Assembly (NCBI GenBank): GCA_002314855.1 | Contig: DCHQ01000044.1 | Span: 1-29,526 of the forward strand | Reading direction: 5' to 3' | Source of the DNA: Lachnospiraceae bacterium UBA1748 | GTDB taxonomy: Bacteria > Bacillota > Clostridia > Lachnospirales > Lachnospiraceae | Length of the DNA: 29,526 nt | Shown: positions 10,301-16,054 of the stretch, one piece after another | Layout: each line of letters starts with the position of its first letter | How positions within the stretch are numbered: position 1 is the first letter of the stretch | The notes under the pieces: model-generated | The model's input: only the letters and a program-made list of their open reading frames with translations | Told to the model about the DNA's origin: nothing | Databases searched by the model: none | Made by a program: the position numbers and the translations under genes

Positions 10301-13254
10301 TCAATTTTGTCAGCACCTTCATAATGATTAATAGGAAAATCTACAGAGTTTGATTTAAACCTTATTTCCCAACCGGTTATAGTAGTATCAGTATTATTAT
10401 GAATGATCATTTCATACCATGCTTCATTACAATAATATTTACCTCCACCTTCATCCCATGTATTCTTAGATGTATTTTTAAATTCCACCCACACCTTAGT
10501 GGAATCCGGCGCAGGATTTGATGTACGAAATTGAGTTGGACCAACTACAGCAAGCATTTGATGAAGTGAAGCTGTATCATTAAAAACAGCATTAATCTTT
10601 ATGCCATTTTTTCTAATATCTGCTTCTATTTTCTCTCGTATTGAAGCATCATCTGCTACAATTCTTATGCTAGATTTATTAAGATTTGAATGAGGTTCTA
10701 CAATCTTGGCCCAATCTTCGTTAATAGGATTAACGATATATGACCCATTTTGACATATAGAATTAGAATTATTTTCCAAATGAAAATTGCCATATTGAGC
10801 CAAGTACGATAAATCAGCATTCCAATCAACAATTTTATTATTTGTATTATTATCAATGTTAAAATGAATCCAAATAGTTTTGTTATTATCATTCGAAATA
10901 TCACTATTCTTATCGTACTTTATAGTAATATTTCCTCCATTGCCAGCGGCCGGCTTATCGCCATCAGTAGCATTGCTATATCCATGAGTATTAAGAATAT
11001 TTCCACCGATACATCCGCCGACATAATATGCACCTGAGACTTTCAACGGACTAGAAACGATATCAATAGCCTTTTTATCTGGTCCCTGTAATACTTTAAT
11101 TGAAGAGTTCAAGCCAACAAAACCACCAACAAAGCAGCTAGTTTCCGCTTTGCCCGTGATTGTACCCTTGTTAATCTTATAATTAGTGATAGTTGCATCA
11201 GTATCATTGTATCCAACAATACCGCCAACATAATATGTTCCATTAACATTAGGAGCGATAGTAATATTTTCTGCCTTAGCCGAAATCGAACCAGCATTAA
11301 AACCTACTAAGCCTCCAACGCTACTAATACCATCTACAGCCTCATTACGAACGCGGCACATATCTACCTCGCCGGTCTTGCTGTTTAATCCAGCAATAGC
11401 ACCAACACATTCCTCACCGCGTACTTTTGTATTAGTCATTGTAATTTTACTAACATCACCATTATTGGTACCTACAAGGCCAACTGGTGTATCATTAGTA
11501 TCAGTGCATGATTTTGAGCGATTATAAAATACATTAGATTTCGAATCTAACTTAAAATTCTTTAATTCGTATTCAGCAACCAAAGCAGTAATACTTTCAT
11601 TAGCACCAAGTTCATTAATGCTAGGAAATGCACATGTATTTAACGAATTATAGCCATCTGGTAAATTACCAACACTCCATCCAGCTCCAGCAGGCTTACT
11701 ATCGTAAAGTCTGTTATACGTTACACTATTTTGGAATTTACCCCAGTCTATAATACTATCGCCATCATCATCGCTGCCATCAGTCTTGTTGCTGAGCACA
11801 TAGTTTGCACCTACAAACTCAGCATCTCTAGCAATATCTACCTGAAGGAATCTAATATTATATAAATGTCTAGCGTTAGCAAGTGTATATTCCTTCAATC
11901 GACCTGTGCCATTCTCTGTATTTTTCGCGACCATTGTCTGGGCACACATATGCTCAACATTGGACTCTTCCGACTCTGAATCAATATATCCTACTCCCGA
12001 TGCAGATACTTCGCATTTAGCATATGCCATATCAATTCCGAATCTAAAGATACTATATGTATCTTTAAATAAATCAAAATGTTGCTCTCCTGTGGCTAGA
12101 AAATCCTTGTATAAATTGGCACCCGCATGAATATCCGCAGCATCCAAAATCAGAAGTACCTGTGGTTCTTTATCAGCATTAGACTGAAGTCTACCCATTA
12201 ACTTCATCGTACCAAGTTCTTCTCTTGAACCCGTAGTTAATCGAGCTACTGAACACTCAACATCATTTAATTCATTTTTTAATGTGTTGGCTGGAATAAC
12301 TATTTCAAGAGCATCGCCAAAATCTCCAGAATCGTAAGCATCAGCTGTCTTAAGTAAAACCTTATAATCAAGGGATAAAACTTCGCCCTCTTCCAGGTCA
12401 AAGGTAAGATTAAGCGTATTCTCATTGTGAAGCATTACATTCTTAATCTCGGCCTTAGCCATCAAACTCTTATCTCGTGTAGCCTTAGTAAGCTTTTCAA
12501 TACCATAAAAACCAATCATGTATTCATTACGATACATTTCCTGGCGATCAACAATATCAGCTGCCCCATTACCAGCTGTCTTTGCTTCATGATTAGAATA
12601 GATAAATGATTTATTTTTGTCAGAGTAAAAAACAGAAAAAACCTGACCATCGTCAGGTGTGAACTCTACACATATTGCTGCATCATTAAGAATAGTTGTG
12701 TCATATACATAAGAACCAAGTATTTCATAGAGCCAATATGCCTGTGGATTACTGTTTTTGAAACCTTCTGGGTCATTAACGTATGTTTCGTACTGACCTG
12801 CTTCAGCTCGAATAGCAACAATATCATCAATGTATTTGTTAGCTCTTTCGCCACCAGTTGGATCAATTTTATAAGCCTCGCTCCATACCTCGCTCTTATT
12901 ATAAGCATCACCGCTCTCGCTAGTTAATGTTGTAATATCAAGAACAATACCCTTTGTAGGATTACCAGCAACAAGCTGACCATACTTATCATCAGACTTA
13001 AGATCACTCTGAAGCACCTCAAGTCTACCGCTTGCACTATACTCAGAAAGCTGATTCTGAGCTGCTACAAACAGTGTTTGTGCATATTCATTTTCCTGAT
13101 TGAATGTAGCATAATCCTGCCACTTAAGAATTGCCAGACCGCCTAATGTAAGAACTATTGCCATCATTGTTAACACAACAATAAGCTCCACTAATGTGAA
13201 GCCCTTGTTATTAGCAATATTCTTTTTTGACTTGCTAATAGAATCTATAAACAT
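1105..13254 (-). CDS. Giant prepilin-type GLUG-repeat surface adhesin, 4049 residues
   Basis: One uninterrupted reading frame. A TTG-initiated extension to 13299 exists, but it overlaps and starts upstream of the promoter -10 box, so I chose the ATG at 13254. Its 18-residue leader ends NIANNKG and is followed by FTLVELIVVLTMMAIVLTLG, a textbook prepilin peptidase site with Glu5 and a pilin helix. Approximate layout: pilin stalk and globular region 19-430; solenoid lead-in 430-588; about 32 GLUG-type repeats (pattern VGGhhGxNxGxI) 588-2083; within them a cellulose-binding-module-like insert 913-1048 and a Pro/Thr/Asp linker to about 1075; beta-rich region with fibronectin III-like stretches 2100-3970; acidic Pro/Glu/Thr tail 3975-4049. 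There is no sortase motif and no second membrane helix, so anchoring should be through the pilin helix. It is first in a four-gene prepilin operon. Likely a fibre-associated adhesin; the ligand is unknown. It is vastly larger than usual pilins (100-250 residues). Confidence 0.9.
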   Translation of the reverse strand: MFIDSISKSKKNIANNKGFTLVELIVVLTMMAIVLTLGGLAILKWQDYATFNQENEYAQTLFVAAQNQLSEYSASGRLEVLQSDLKSDDKYGQLVAGNPTKGIVLDITTLTSESGDAYNKSEVWSEAYKIDPTGGERANKYIDDIVAIRAEAGQYETYVNDPEGFKNSNPQAYWLYEILGSYVYDTTILNDAAICVEFTPDDGQVFSVFYSDKNKSFIYSNHEAKTAGNGAADIVDRQEMYRNEYMIGFYGIEKLTKATRDKSLMAKAEIKNVMLHNENTLNLTFDLEEGEVLSLDYKVLLKTADAYDSGDFGDALEIVIPANTLKNELNDVECSVARLTTGSREELGTMKLMGRLQSNADKEPQVLLILDAADIHAGANLYKDFLATGEQHFDLFKDTYSIFRFGIDMAYAKCEVSASGVGYIDSESEESNVEHMCAQTMVAKNTENGTGRLKEYTLANARHLYNIRFLQVDIARDAEFVGANYVLSNKTDGSDDDGDSIIDWGKFQNSVTYNRLYDSKPAGAGWSVGNLPDGYNSLNTCAFPSINELGANESITALVAEYELKNFKLDSKSNVFYNRSKSCTDTNDTPVGLVGTNNGDVSKITMTNTKVRGEECVGAIAGLNSKTGEVDMCRVRNEAVDGISSVGGLVGFNAGSISAKAENITIAPNVNGTYYVGGIVGYNDTDATITNYKINKGTITGKAETSCFVGGFVGLNSSIKVLQGPDKKAIDIVSSPLKVSGAYYVGGCIGGNILNTHGYSNATDGDKPAAGNGGNITIKYDKNSDISNDNNKTIWIHFNIDNNTNNKIVDWNADLSYLAQYGNFHLENNSNSICQNGSYIVNPINEDWAKIVEPHSNLNKSSIRIVADDASIREKIEADIRKNGIKINAVFNDTASLHQMLAVVGPTQFRTSNPAPDSTKVWVEFKNTSKNTWDEGGGKYYCNEAWYEMIIHNNTDTTITGWEIRFKSNSVDFPINHYEGADKIEKDGLYILKDTPNNGWSQPIGPGTTKTGLKIKVNFPKQTPEWVDEHFNSICGELYINNKYITSFNGGTSGGGTTDPTDPTPITPDPDKIDVINAAFRNSNAAGELNGTAFVGGYIGYNMLIDSENAKAVQDYVTKAYIDAVNENSTLASKYIAVDNLAISGITTKTVIKNSDVHMWINESGSRVKNNIGTVSADICVGGIFGYNNDETNLRIFNSDNYSKVVARTAIEYANEQKYADDLDPDKNVVRTTDYEGKNKTYYYSYAGGIIGTNNKLTVIDDCANKSSSPVVSKGTYTGGLCEINDGEIINCVVENLGFVDKEYVGGLCGLNKNLVTECSFNTKTVGGANVVGGISAENYGTISNISLNHPSVIAYGKEVNNIDNVSELHGLVGTFTGYNGHTGVVNVEKDVIGASVNSSGRYAGLVIGYNSGSIVNKKTPDDKLSATDGNIVLSGSLKAYKTAGALCGYNDNKNKDFIIANYTNLTPVLTSYGEAGGIIGFNNSNNTIKFCVNDALVNAADGGNAGGITSVNNGNITNSYNYISVNAPNGMSGGITSINYGDGNIFACYVGPKAGTNTSITYISKYVCGGVAAQNAGTIEDNTLKNIVVKNYDNALGSKLGVVAGENLSTGEILLPGAPSIDNCQVIAEANDAKMGGIAGANAGLITTKGYKDDGSVNKSLVKCSLVLDKASYASMGGVAGSNTGIISHISVDADIEGNLQAGFSGYGGIAGTSGYSMKSESLAAASEANKKYPATIIDCSFDGSLHAVGTSGNPANIGGVTGVNGYGSDIDSCYLGVLGADKTSKLETVIKAGNIEKYNSDNTLDTISYANAGGIAGKNYGKISNIDMESAKYNGKITDSINIIAFAGATGGFVGYNYEGAVITGASANNRVTTTDKMNVTMLRGENNRGPGGFIGVNLSGQPMSYMDNYASVNGIFKANMKTGGFMGSNMQQESYQLLITNCNNYGTIVGYANVGGFVGHDWYRGIRFDSCVNYGQVRSEGEDDANIQKHAGGFIGRPCSTSTPHYFAHCENHGYIETRGGTRQAAAGGFIGELEKGLKITFDFYDCVNTGIVCNKDGYNDAGDERGLGNFVGYSDGGSPINLNLCRNYNTKKVVNGFSSSGICIDCLDVSLQMDEENYYKPYTNGNSINNYYVSKDALAPSSFETDANGAYFTVRSGEVFNDGNGNAKTKSWKIKRGNKEVAYDNYKNYELLFEEPTKFSNIYSSSTVGDQPLYFTVFSDDSYKGMQDFTVYFRTPSDDLYNTALYKYDYSISFIGADGSVISTSSGTVSDVKGSFDVEKYKATASVPSGKEKAVKDIVLKVSCTNASNGLEAPHLFGFSWKPLGSTDETLLSGLTTNNGMASVFSGGSGVVSVINNREYDYKINNSSFAYNFMLTDYYKNNSGCGYKSKTGYDNNGKRKSQTYTITNTFLDDSAVEFDSIRFYVSNDFINNSSETIKYSYNISLTDIEGHKYTYKDAGNQNFEIECSDQNGVILCNVDTIVAASQSSTNNANKLTSKKISKIELSMRNDTTPLGDKTNDDNDAIFLKGVTYVPSGEIAERRFAYANLGESNKYPIDLNLNSRTGVYSIYPLILDNFESTAPFLYTELNHDRGIQMSSNSPVLNSIYKNDDAAITINKNSQSGNGYVKWVTDASTGIESTEVYSDVAHSRISVYRDIDPKFLDMIKSTRSSANKLATPRYPSLVLNGGNAVFRWERVKKDIANIDVIPYGYEVEYRVYNSEKVFEEGSTLQPFNNDGKLTMKTIENGKEVSITLAQWAFPVNIEDEWIENDCKLSVRVRAVNSYRYDIGGDESKDSDWTSFCDVSLSQPLLPQPKVHIEFTSDNRMVAVLDNIEDFEKMATFAYNGEITQKPMSELCNIIVDWEGFKWDEVTNFTIDPSEGVHSKACMYINKGDHKILSAYAEPKPEYEGLVQQSLSSTLKGKFEANGEVPTRPRYNGTTITFNGFSGDGSSDLRYDISIAGGDDSFLAADFGAYDEEKGLYVYYDRATAHLGASAGGGSVTNSYSLSGIPVELFGDDSVKDMEARVYLDESQNGIVHYGHEVVDNIVLDGETKEDNYAILAAIVDENYLKTVDKATEVTPMNVWDTANNELYPGYSLYLNPDGTYKIIYNATIELSMKNAADENLVATNVFNGIERKYHNYEVDVMRYNSFEITSTTKSNRSISSVAINGDKTTVDLNYMQNGYYERRQSEIKDNAYSAFNVKKFIDANNAYKYFLDIAPAPVVEDGAISVSINEQGQKTYAVQWDKYYRDTNAWNGSYYAEDSNEANSISKISYAGLEVDKIAGSGKFTLPTVETWENFKSRTKDSDDNIFYNEYIEDIKSSGKRQWNRLAMNSYYYSYANAKYKAVLLGKTSSGEYVELASNDINTATILPSSESYSYRINYNNNSSHVKVTDNKYEYMAYQTSFTENNGEWSSYSDITIRIIRLGNEGNYGKGIAYPNKKDIDSGNAGYLFVLPGFTEVKYEQKQPLTTLLPPAVTKHDSSDVSVEGSMIYDVSFGLINDTEMIKDLGGYLIEVKSDDDSLFYLIKLENTTISSYDIPDESDVIEVASGMFTTDSANGNAMIDLYNFAGKEVEISVRALARDSSDAAPTKYCHGEFSDGTKVTLGVALPIPVVKESETNYLTVEEVKDPSTNNVIDYKLSYSDSNEKYKEFYENDDTIVTIQAKVDVYKELSDDTPIASLYGSDSPLDITKYSKSGVISSANIISESVAYEKLFEEYAGYYMKISIKASSDNADLNDSLWSDENAADGITDEMKYIEVSIPKMRVDDSSVINEITYEEKQYNISDDNGLYNVTVDQQAFNILIDSEVDNYKINLKRDANAANALVPESIVIEKKSSEEGDKWYLNNDTENVITSEKVIDNFKNEIKVNVNGNDLSIECKAYISIITTGDKQYIHLVVPDALRVSIDADNNGSFEIVEKASVSNENGFISLSTLEFVSGLNDNNSKHKEIASNALKHLYKKDELEGILAAIPAATSDEGPDDGDVPDGSVDDTTPETAGGDEGNTDVPEPETEPESVLDPVDGTDPEPVTEPESPKFGDGES
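4795..5225 (-). other. Fibronectin type III-like segment of the giant pilin
   Basis: The translated segment beginning near LATPRYPSLVLNGGNAVFRW and running to LLPQPKVHIEF has the rhythm of a fibronectin III domain: Pro-rich entry, a strand ending in W, a Y.VEYRVY strand and a LSVRVRAVNS strand before the next Pro-rich joint. Similar but weaker patterns recur closer to the C-terminus (around 2400-2850, with ISVRALARDS). The assignment is by pattern only; a profile or structure prediction would settle it. Confidence 0.4.
7005..11490 (-). repeat. Array of about 32 GLUG-type protein repeats
   Basis: The translation holds some 32 degenerate copies of a motif such as VGGLVGFNAGSI, VGGIVGYN, AGGIIGFNN, MGGIAGANAGLI and TGGFMGSN, separated by roughly 30-70 residues. 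This is the GLUG motif of large bacterial surface proteins, normally read as turns of a right-handed beta-helix. The copies have diverged at DNA level, so this is an old protein repeat and not a recent tandem DNA duplication. A lead-in of the type ANARHLYNIRFLQ...YVLSN...W (about 11580-11890) precedes the array, as is usual before GLUG solenoids. Confidence 0.85.
10110..10515 (-). other. Cellulose-binding-module-like insert in the GLUG array
   Basis: Between two GLUG repeats lies about 135 residues of different character, rich in Trp. It contains YYCNEAWYEMIIHNNT, TTITGWEIRFKSN, NNGWSQPIGPGTTKTGLKIKV and ends near SICGELYINN. The order N-N-T...I-x-G-W-x-I-x-F, then a later Trp, then a G-P-G-T turn before the last strand resembles family 2 carbohydrate-binding modules, in which surface Trp residues bind cellulose or xylan. 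Directly after it comes a Gly/Pro/Thr/Asp linker (about 10030-10110; TTDPTDPTPITPDPD) like those joining modules in cellulases. Family membership is inferred by eye. Confidence 0.5.
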
Positions 13255-13287
13255 CTTCTTCTTTTTTTCCTCATACAAAACATATAT

Positions 13288-13296
13288 ATTATAGCA
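13288..13296 (-). promoter_or_regulatory. Extended -10 promoter of the prepilin operon
   Basis: The minus strand reads TGC TATAAT, a perfect extended -10 element (TATAAT at 13288-13293). The best -35-like hexamer, TTGTTA at 13314-13319, is spaced 20 bases away, so recognition probably relies on the extended -10. The predicted transcript start near 13281 leaves a leader of about 27 bases before the ATG at 13254. This excludes the upstream TTG (13297-13299) as a start for transcripts from this promoter. GAGG at 13269-13272 or AAGAAG at 13255-13260 may act as ribosome binding sequence; neither is ideally placed. Confidence 0.6.
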
Positions 13297-13365
13297 CAAT
13301 ATACCAATAAATATAACAAAAATCGATAAATTTATGTGAAATTATGCTTATTTGTGACACGTTCG

Positions 13366-13423
13366 TCAAAAATCAAAATAATGACCTCTGACCTATATAA
13401 ATTATCGGTCAAAAGCCATTATT
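13366..13423 (-). terminator. Rho-independent terminator of the aroB-lspA-rluD unit
   Basis: On the minus strand a 17-bp stem (13377-13393 with 13407-13423, including three G-U pairs) encloses a 13-base AT-rich loop and is followed by TTGATTTTTG. The stem overlaps the rluD stop codon. It separates the aroB-lspA-rluD unit from the prepilin operon. Confidence 0.7.
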
Positions 13424-14324
13424 TCTTTAGTTTTTCAAGTATTTCTTTGAAGTATTCCGGCAAACTAGAATCGAACTGTATAAACTCACCAGTAGATGGA
13501 TGAACCACCCCAAGTGTCTTGGCGTGTAGCAGCTGTCCGAACCTCAGATATTTATCATCTCCTCTGCCATAAACAGGGTCGCCAAGAAGTGGATGACCAA
13601 GCGATGCCATATGTACCCTGATCTGATGAGTTCTGCCAGTCTCAAGATTTAGCTTCACATATGTAGCATTCTTAAATCTCTCAAGTACAGTGTAATGAGT
13701 AACCGCTCTTTTACCACCAGGTACTATTGCCATTTTCTTTCGATCATTAGCGCTTCTACCAAGCGGAGCATCTATCACTCCTTCGTCATCTTTAAGTACA
13801 CCGTGACATATAGCATGATATGTTCTCTCTGCGCTGTGCTCTTTTAACTGTGCTGCAATTGAGTTATGCGAATTATCATTTTTGCATATTATTAAAAGTC
13901 CTGTCGTATCTTTATCAATCCTGTGAACTATGCCCGGCCTAAGCACACCATTAATTCCAGACAAGTCTTTACAGTGATAAAGAATACCATTAACCAAAGT
14001 CCCACTCATGTGCCCCGGAGCAGGGTGAACCACCATATCTTTAGGCTTATTGATAATAATAATATCACTATCCTCATACACGATGTCGAGGTCCATATTC
14101 TCTGGTTCTACCTCTAATTCTTTGGCCTCAGGAATATTACATACTATTTCATCTTCTGCCTTCAGTGTATAAGATTGCTTAACAGCCTTACCATTAACAA
14201 GTATAGCGCCGTCTTTTATTATTTTCTGTATATAACTTCTTGATTTATCAGGCAACAAAAAAGAAAGCGTACTATCAATTCTAGTATTCTCGCTTTCTTC
14301 TGTCACAACAAACCTATACTCCAC
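13419..14324 (-). CDS. rluD: Ribosomal large subunit pseudouridine synthase, RluA/RluD family
   Basis: A 301-residue protein of the usual length for this family, which isomerises specific uridines of 23S rRNA (or tRNA) to pseudouridine in the cytoplasm. Residues about 12-70 form an S4-type RNA-binding domain (IDSTLSFLLPDKSRSYIQ). The catalytic domain shows INKPKDMVVHPAPGH (91-105), the signature HRIDKDTTGLL (134-144) with catalytic Asp137, and the late motif LETGRTHQIRVHMA. The start overlaps the end of lspA by 11 bases, indicating translational coupling. The lspA-rluD pair is conserved widely (lspA-ylyB in Bacillus). The exact target uridines cannot be told apart from RluC-type relatives by sequence reading, so the symbol means family member. 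Confidence 0.93.
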   Translation of the reverse strand: MEYRFVVTEESENTRIDSTLSFLLPDKSRSYIQKIIKDGAILVNGKAVKQSYTLKAEDEIVCNIPEAKELEVEPENMDLDIVYEDSDIIIINKPKDMVVHPAPGHMSGTLVNGILYHCKDLSGINGVLRPGIVHRIDKDTTGLLIICKNDNSHNSIAAQLKEHSAERTYHAICHGVLKDDEGVIDAPLGRSANDRKKMAIVPGGKRAVTHYTVLERFKNATYVKLNLETGRTHQIRVHMASLGHPLLGDPVYGRGDDKYLRFGQLLHAKTLGVVHPSTGEFIQFDSSLPEYFKEILEKLKK

Positions 14325-14835
14325 TATTCTTCCTCTTTAAAAAGTTAAGTTCATCTTCTTTGTACACAAAAAGTATCATAAGACATACAATTGGTGTACC
14401 GCAGGTTATATAAATATCCGCAACATTAAATACTGCGAAATTAATGCAATAAAAATTAATAAAATCTCTTACATATCCAAGGCTGAATCTATCAATCATA
14501 TTGCCAATAGCTCCGGCAAGTATAAACGCAAGTGTTATATCAAGCTTATAGTATTTCTTCTCAGCCGGAATACGTAAAAATACATACGATGTGGCCGCGA
14601 ATACCACTACAGCAATGACAAGAAAAAATATTCTTTGGCCATTCATGAGACCAAATGCTGCACCTCTATTCTCGACATAAGTAAAGTTAAAAACTCCAGG
14701 TAAAATATCGATATCAGTGTTCACTTTAAGCGGCTCAATCAATTTCTTAGTCCACTGATCAAAAATCGTAGCAAGAGCAACTACTATATAGTTTATTAAA
14801 AGCATTTTTTTGCTGTTATTTACAAGCTTATCCAT
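14314..14835 (-). CDS. lspA: Lipoprotein signal peptidase (signal peptidase II)
   Basis: A 173-residue inner-membrane aspartic protease that removes the signal peptide of diacylglyceryl-modified prolipoproteins. Four membrane segments are visible, around residues 12-28, 68-88, 96-114 and 140-160. Family motifs are present: DQWTKK (26-31), NRGAAFG (56-62), GNMIDR with catalytic Asp115, and FNVADI with catalytic Asp140. The ATG overlaps the aroB stop codon by one base (TAATG), so the two are translationally coupled. A plausible substrate in this window is the carboxypeptidase at 19547-20521, which has a lipobox. Confidence 0.96.
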   Translation of the reverse strand: MDKLVNNSKKMLLINYIVVALATIFDQWTKKLIEPLKVNTDIDILPGVFNFTYVENRGAAFGLMNGQRIFFLVIAVVVFAATSYVFLRIPAEKKYYKLDITLAFILAGAIGNMIDRFSLGYVRDFINFYCINFAVFNVADIYITCGTPIVCLMILFVYKEDELNFLKRKNSGV

Positions 14836-15950
14836 TATGCCTTCATATCCTCTTCTGTATAGTGAATCTCAGCTAAAGCTGTAAGCATCTCTTCATCAGA
14901 TACTTCCTCATCAAAAACAGCCTTTCCAACCTTAGAAAGAAGGACAAACTTAGCCTTTTTAGAGCCACTATCATTCTTCTTATCATTCTTGGTAAGTTTA
15001 ACAACTTCCTTAACATCAATGTCTTCAATGGTTATAGGAAGATTGAAAGGAACCATCATATCTCTTATCTCGAAGAAATCCTCCATAGAAATCTTTCCAC
15101 GCTTCCATGAAATATGAGCTGCGCATATCATTCCAAGTGCAACGCATTCGCCATGAAGGAGTTTAAAATTAACATGCTTCTCAATAGCATGGCCAAGTGT
15201 GTGACCAAAGTTAAGGATCTTACGAAGCCCTTCTTCAAGCGGATCACTCTCAACAACCTTCTGCTTGCAAAGGCACGACTTTTCTATCATTTCCTCAAGA
15301 ATTGATGGCTTAAGGTCAAAAATACCGTACATATTGTCAAGTATCCACTCATAATACTTGGCATCCATTATAAGGCCATATTTCAAAACCTCACCCATAC
15401 CTGAGTAGTACTGTCTAGCAGTAAGGCTAGATAAAAGCCCTGTATTAATATATACAAGTCTTGGCATCTTAAATGCACCAACAATATTCTTATAGCCCTT
15501 GTAATCAACGCCTGTCTTACCACCAACGCTGCTGTCTACGCATGCAAGAAGTGTGCTTGGAATCTGAATGAAATCAATACCACGCATGTAGATAGACGCA
15601 ATAAAGCCAGCAGTATCGCCTACAACACCGCCACCAAGAGCAAGGATCACATCCTTACGAGTAAAATTATTCTTGAGAAGAAACTCCATTCCATCCTGAA
15701 CAGTATCCATATTCTTAGACTCTTCACCAGCCTTGAATGTAAACACTACTATCTCGCTAAAACAGTCCTTTACAGCATTAGTAAGTGTCTCAGCATATAA
15801 AGGTCCTACTGTACTATCAGTAACAATACAAGCTTTCTTCTTTCCTTCATATATCTCACCAATCTTGCCAGCAAGCGCCTTGAAATTCTTCTCTATACAT
15901 ATATCATAGCAAGGTTTTTTGTTGTATTTTACGTTGATTAATTTAGACAT
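14835..15950 (-). CDS. aroB: 3-dehydroquinate synthase
   Basis: A 371-residue cytoplasmic enzyme of the shikimate pathway, converting DAHP to 3-dehydroquinate with NAD and a divalent metal. Visible motifs: GGGVVGDTAGFIAS (106-119) of the nucleotide-binding region, IPSTLLACVDSSVGGKTGVD (130-149), GMGEVLKYGL with metal ligand Glu187, NFGHTLGHAIE with His250, and LHGE with His266. All three metal ligands are present, so it should be active. The start ATG has GGAG eight bases upstream. It comes after the sepF terminator, so it needs its own promoter (a weak -10-like TAAAAT lies near 15970-15976) or read-through. It is coupled to lspA. Its place between sepF and lspA is unusual for a biosynthetic gene. 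Confidence 0.96.
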   Translation of the reverse strand: MSKLINVKYNKKPCYDICIEKNFKALAGKIGEIYEGKKKACIVTDSTVGPLYAETLTNAVKDCFSEIVVFTFKAGEESKNMDTVQDGMEFLLKNNFTRKDVILALGGGVVGDTAGFIASIYMRGIDFIQIPSTLLACVDSSVGGKTGVDYKGYKNIVGAFKMPRLVYINTGLLSSLTARQYYSGMGEVLKYGLIMDAKYYEWILDNMYGIFDLKPSILEEMIEKSCLCKQKVVESDPLEEGLRKILNFGHTLGHAIEKHVNFKLLHGECVALGMICAAHISWKRGKISMEDFFEIRDMMVPFNLPITIEDIDVKEVVKLTKNDKKNDSGSKKAKFVLLSKVGKAVFDEEVSDEEMLTALAEIHYTEEDMKA

Positions 15951-15998
15951 AAATATTCTCCATACTATTTTATCGCTGTTTCATTACATTAAAGCAAT

Positions 15999-16036
15999 AA
16001 AAAACCAGCAGATATATTCTACCATATATCCGCTGG
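15999..16036 (-). terminator. Rho-independent terminator after sepF
   Basis: The minus strand forms a 13-bp stem beginning CCAGC and ending GCTGG (16005-16036, one G-U pair) with a six-base loop, followed directly by six T (15999-16004). It lies 18 bases after the sepF stop codon and ends the sepF transcript ahead of aroB. Confidence 0.85.
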
Positions 16037-16054
16037 CAATAAAAGTTTTATTAA

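Noticed and set aside
7005..11490. CRISPR-like or tandem DNA repeat array
   Set aside because: The periodicity is at protein level (GLUG motif) with varied spacing and diverged DNA; there are no identical repeats or spacers.
4266..12911. Many short open frames on both strands within the giant gene
   Set aside because: They are shadows of the long frame, with biased, repetitive products rich in Ile, Leu, Met or Thr and no initiation signals. The long frame itself is coherent throughout.
13252..13299. TTG at 13299 as start of the giant pilin
   Set aside because: It overlaps the promoter -10 region and would precede the transcript start; ATG 13254 gives a normal leader.
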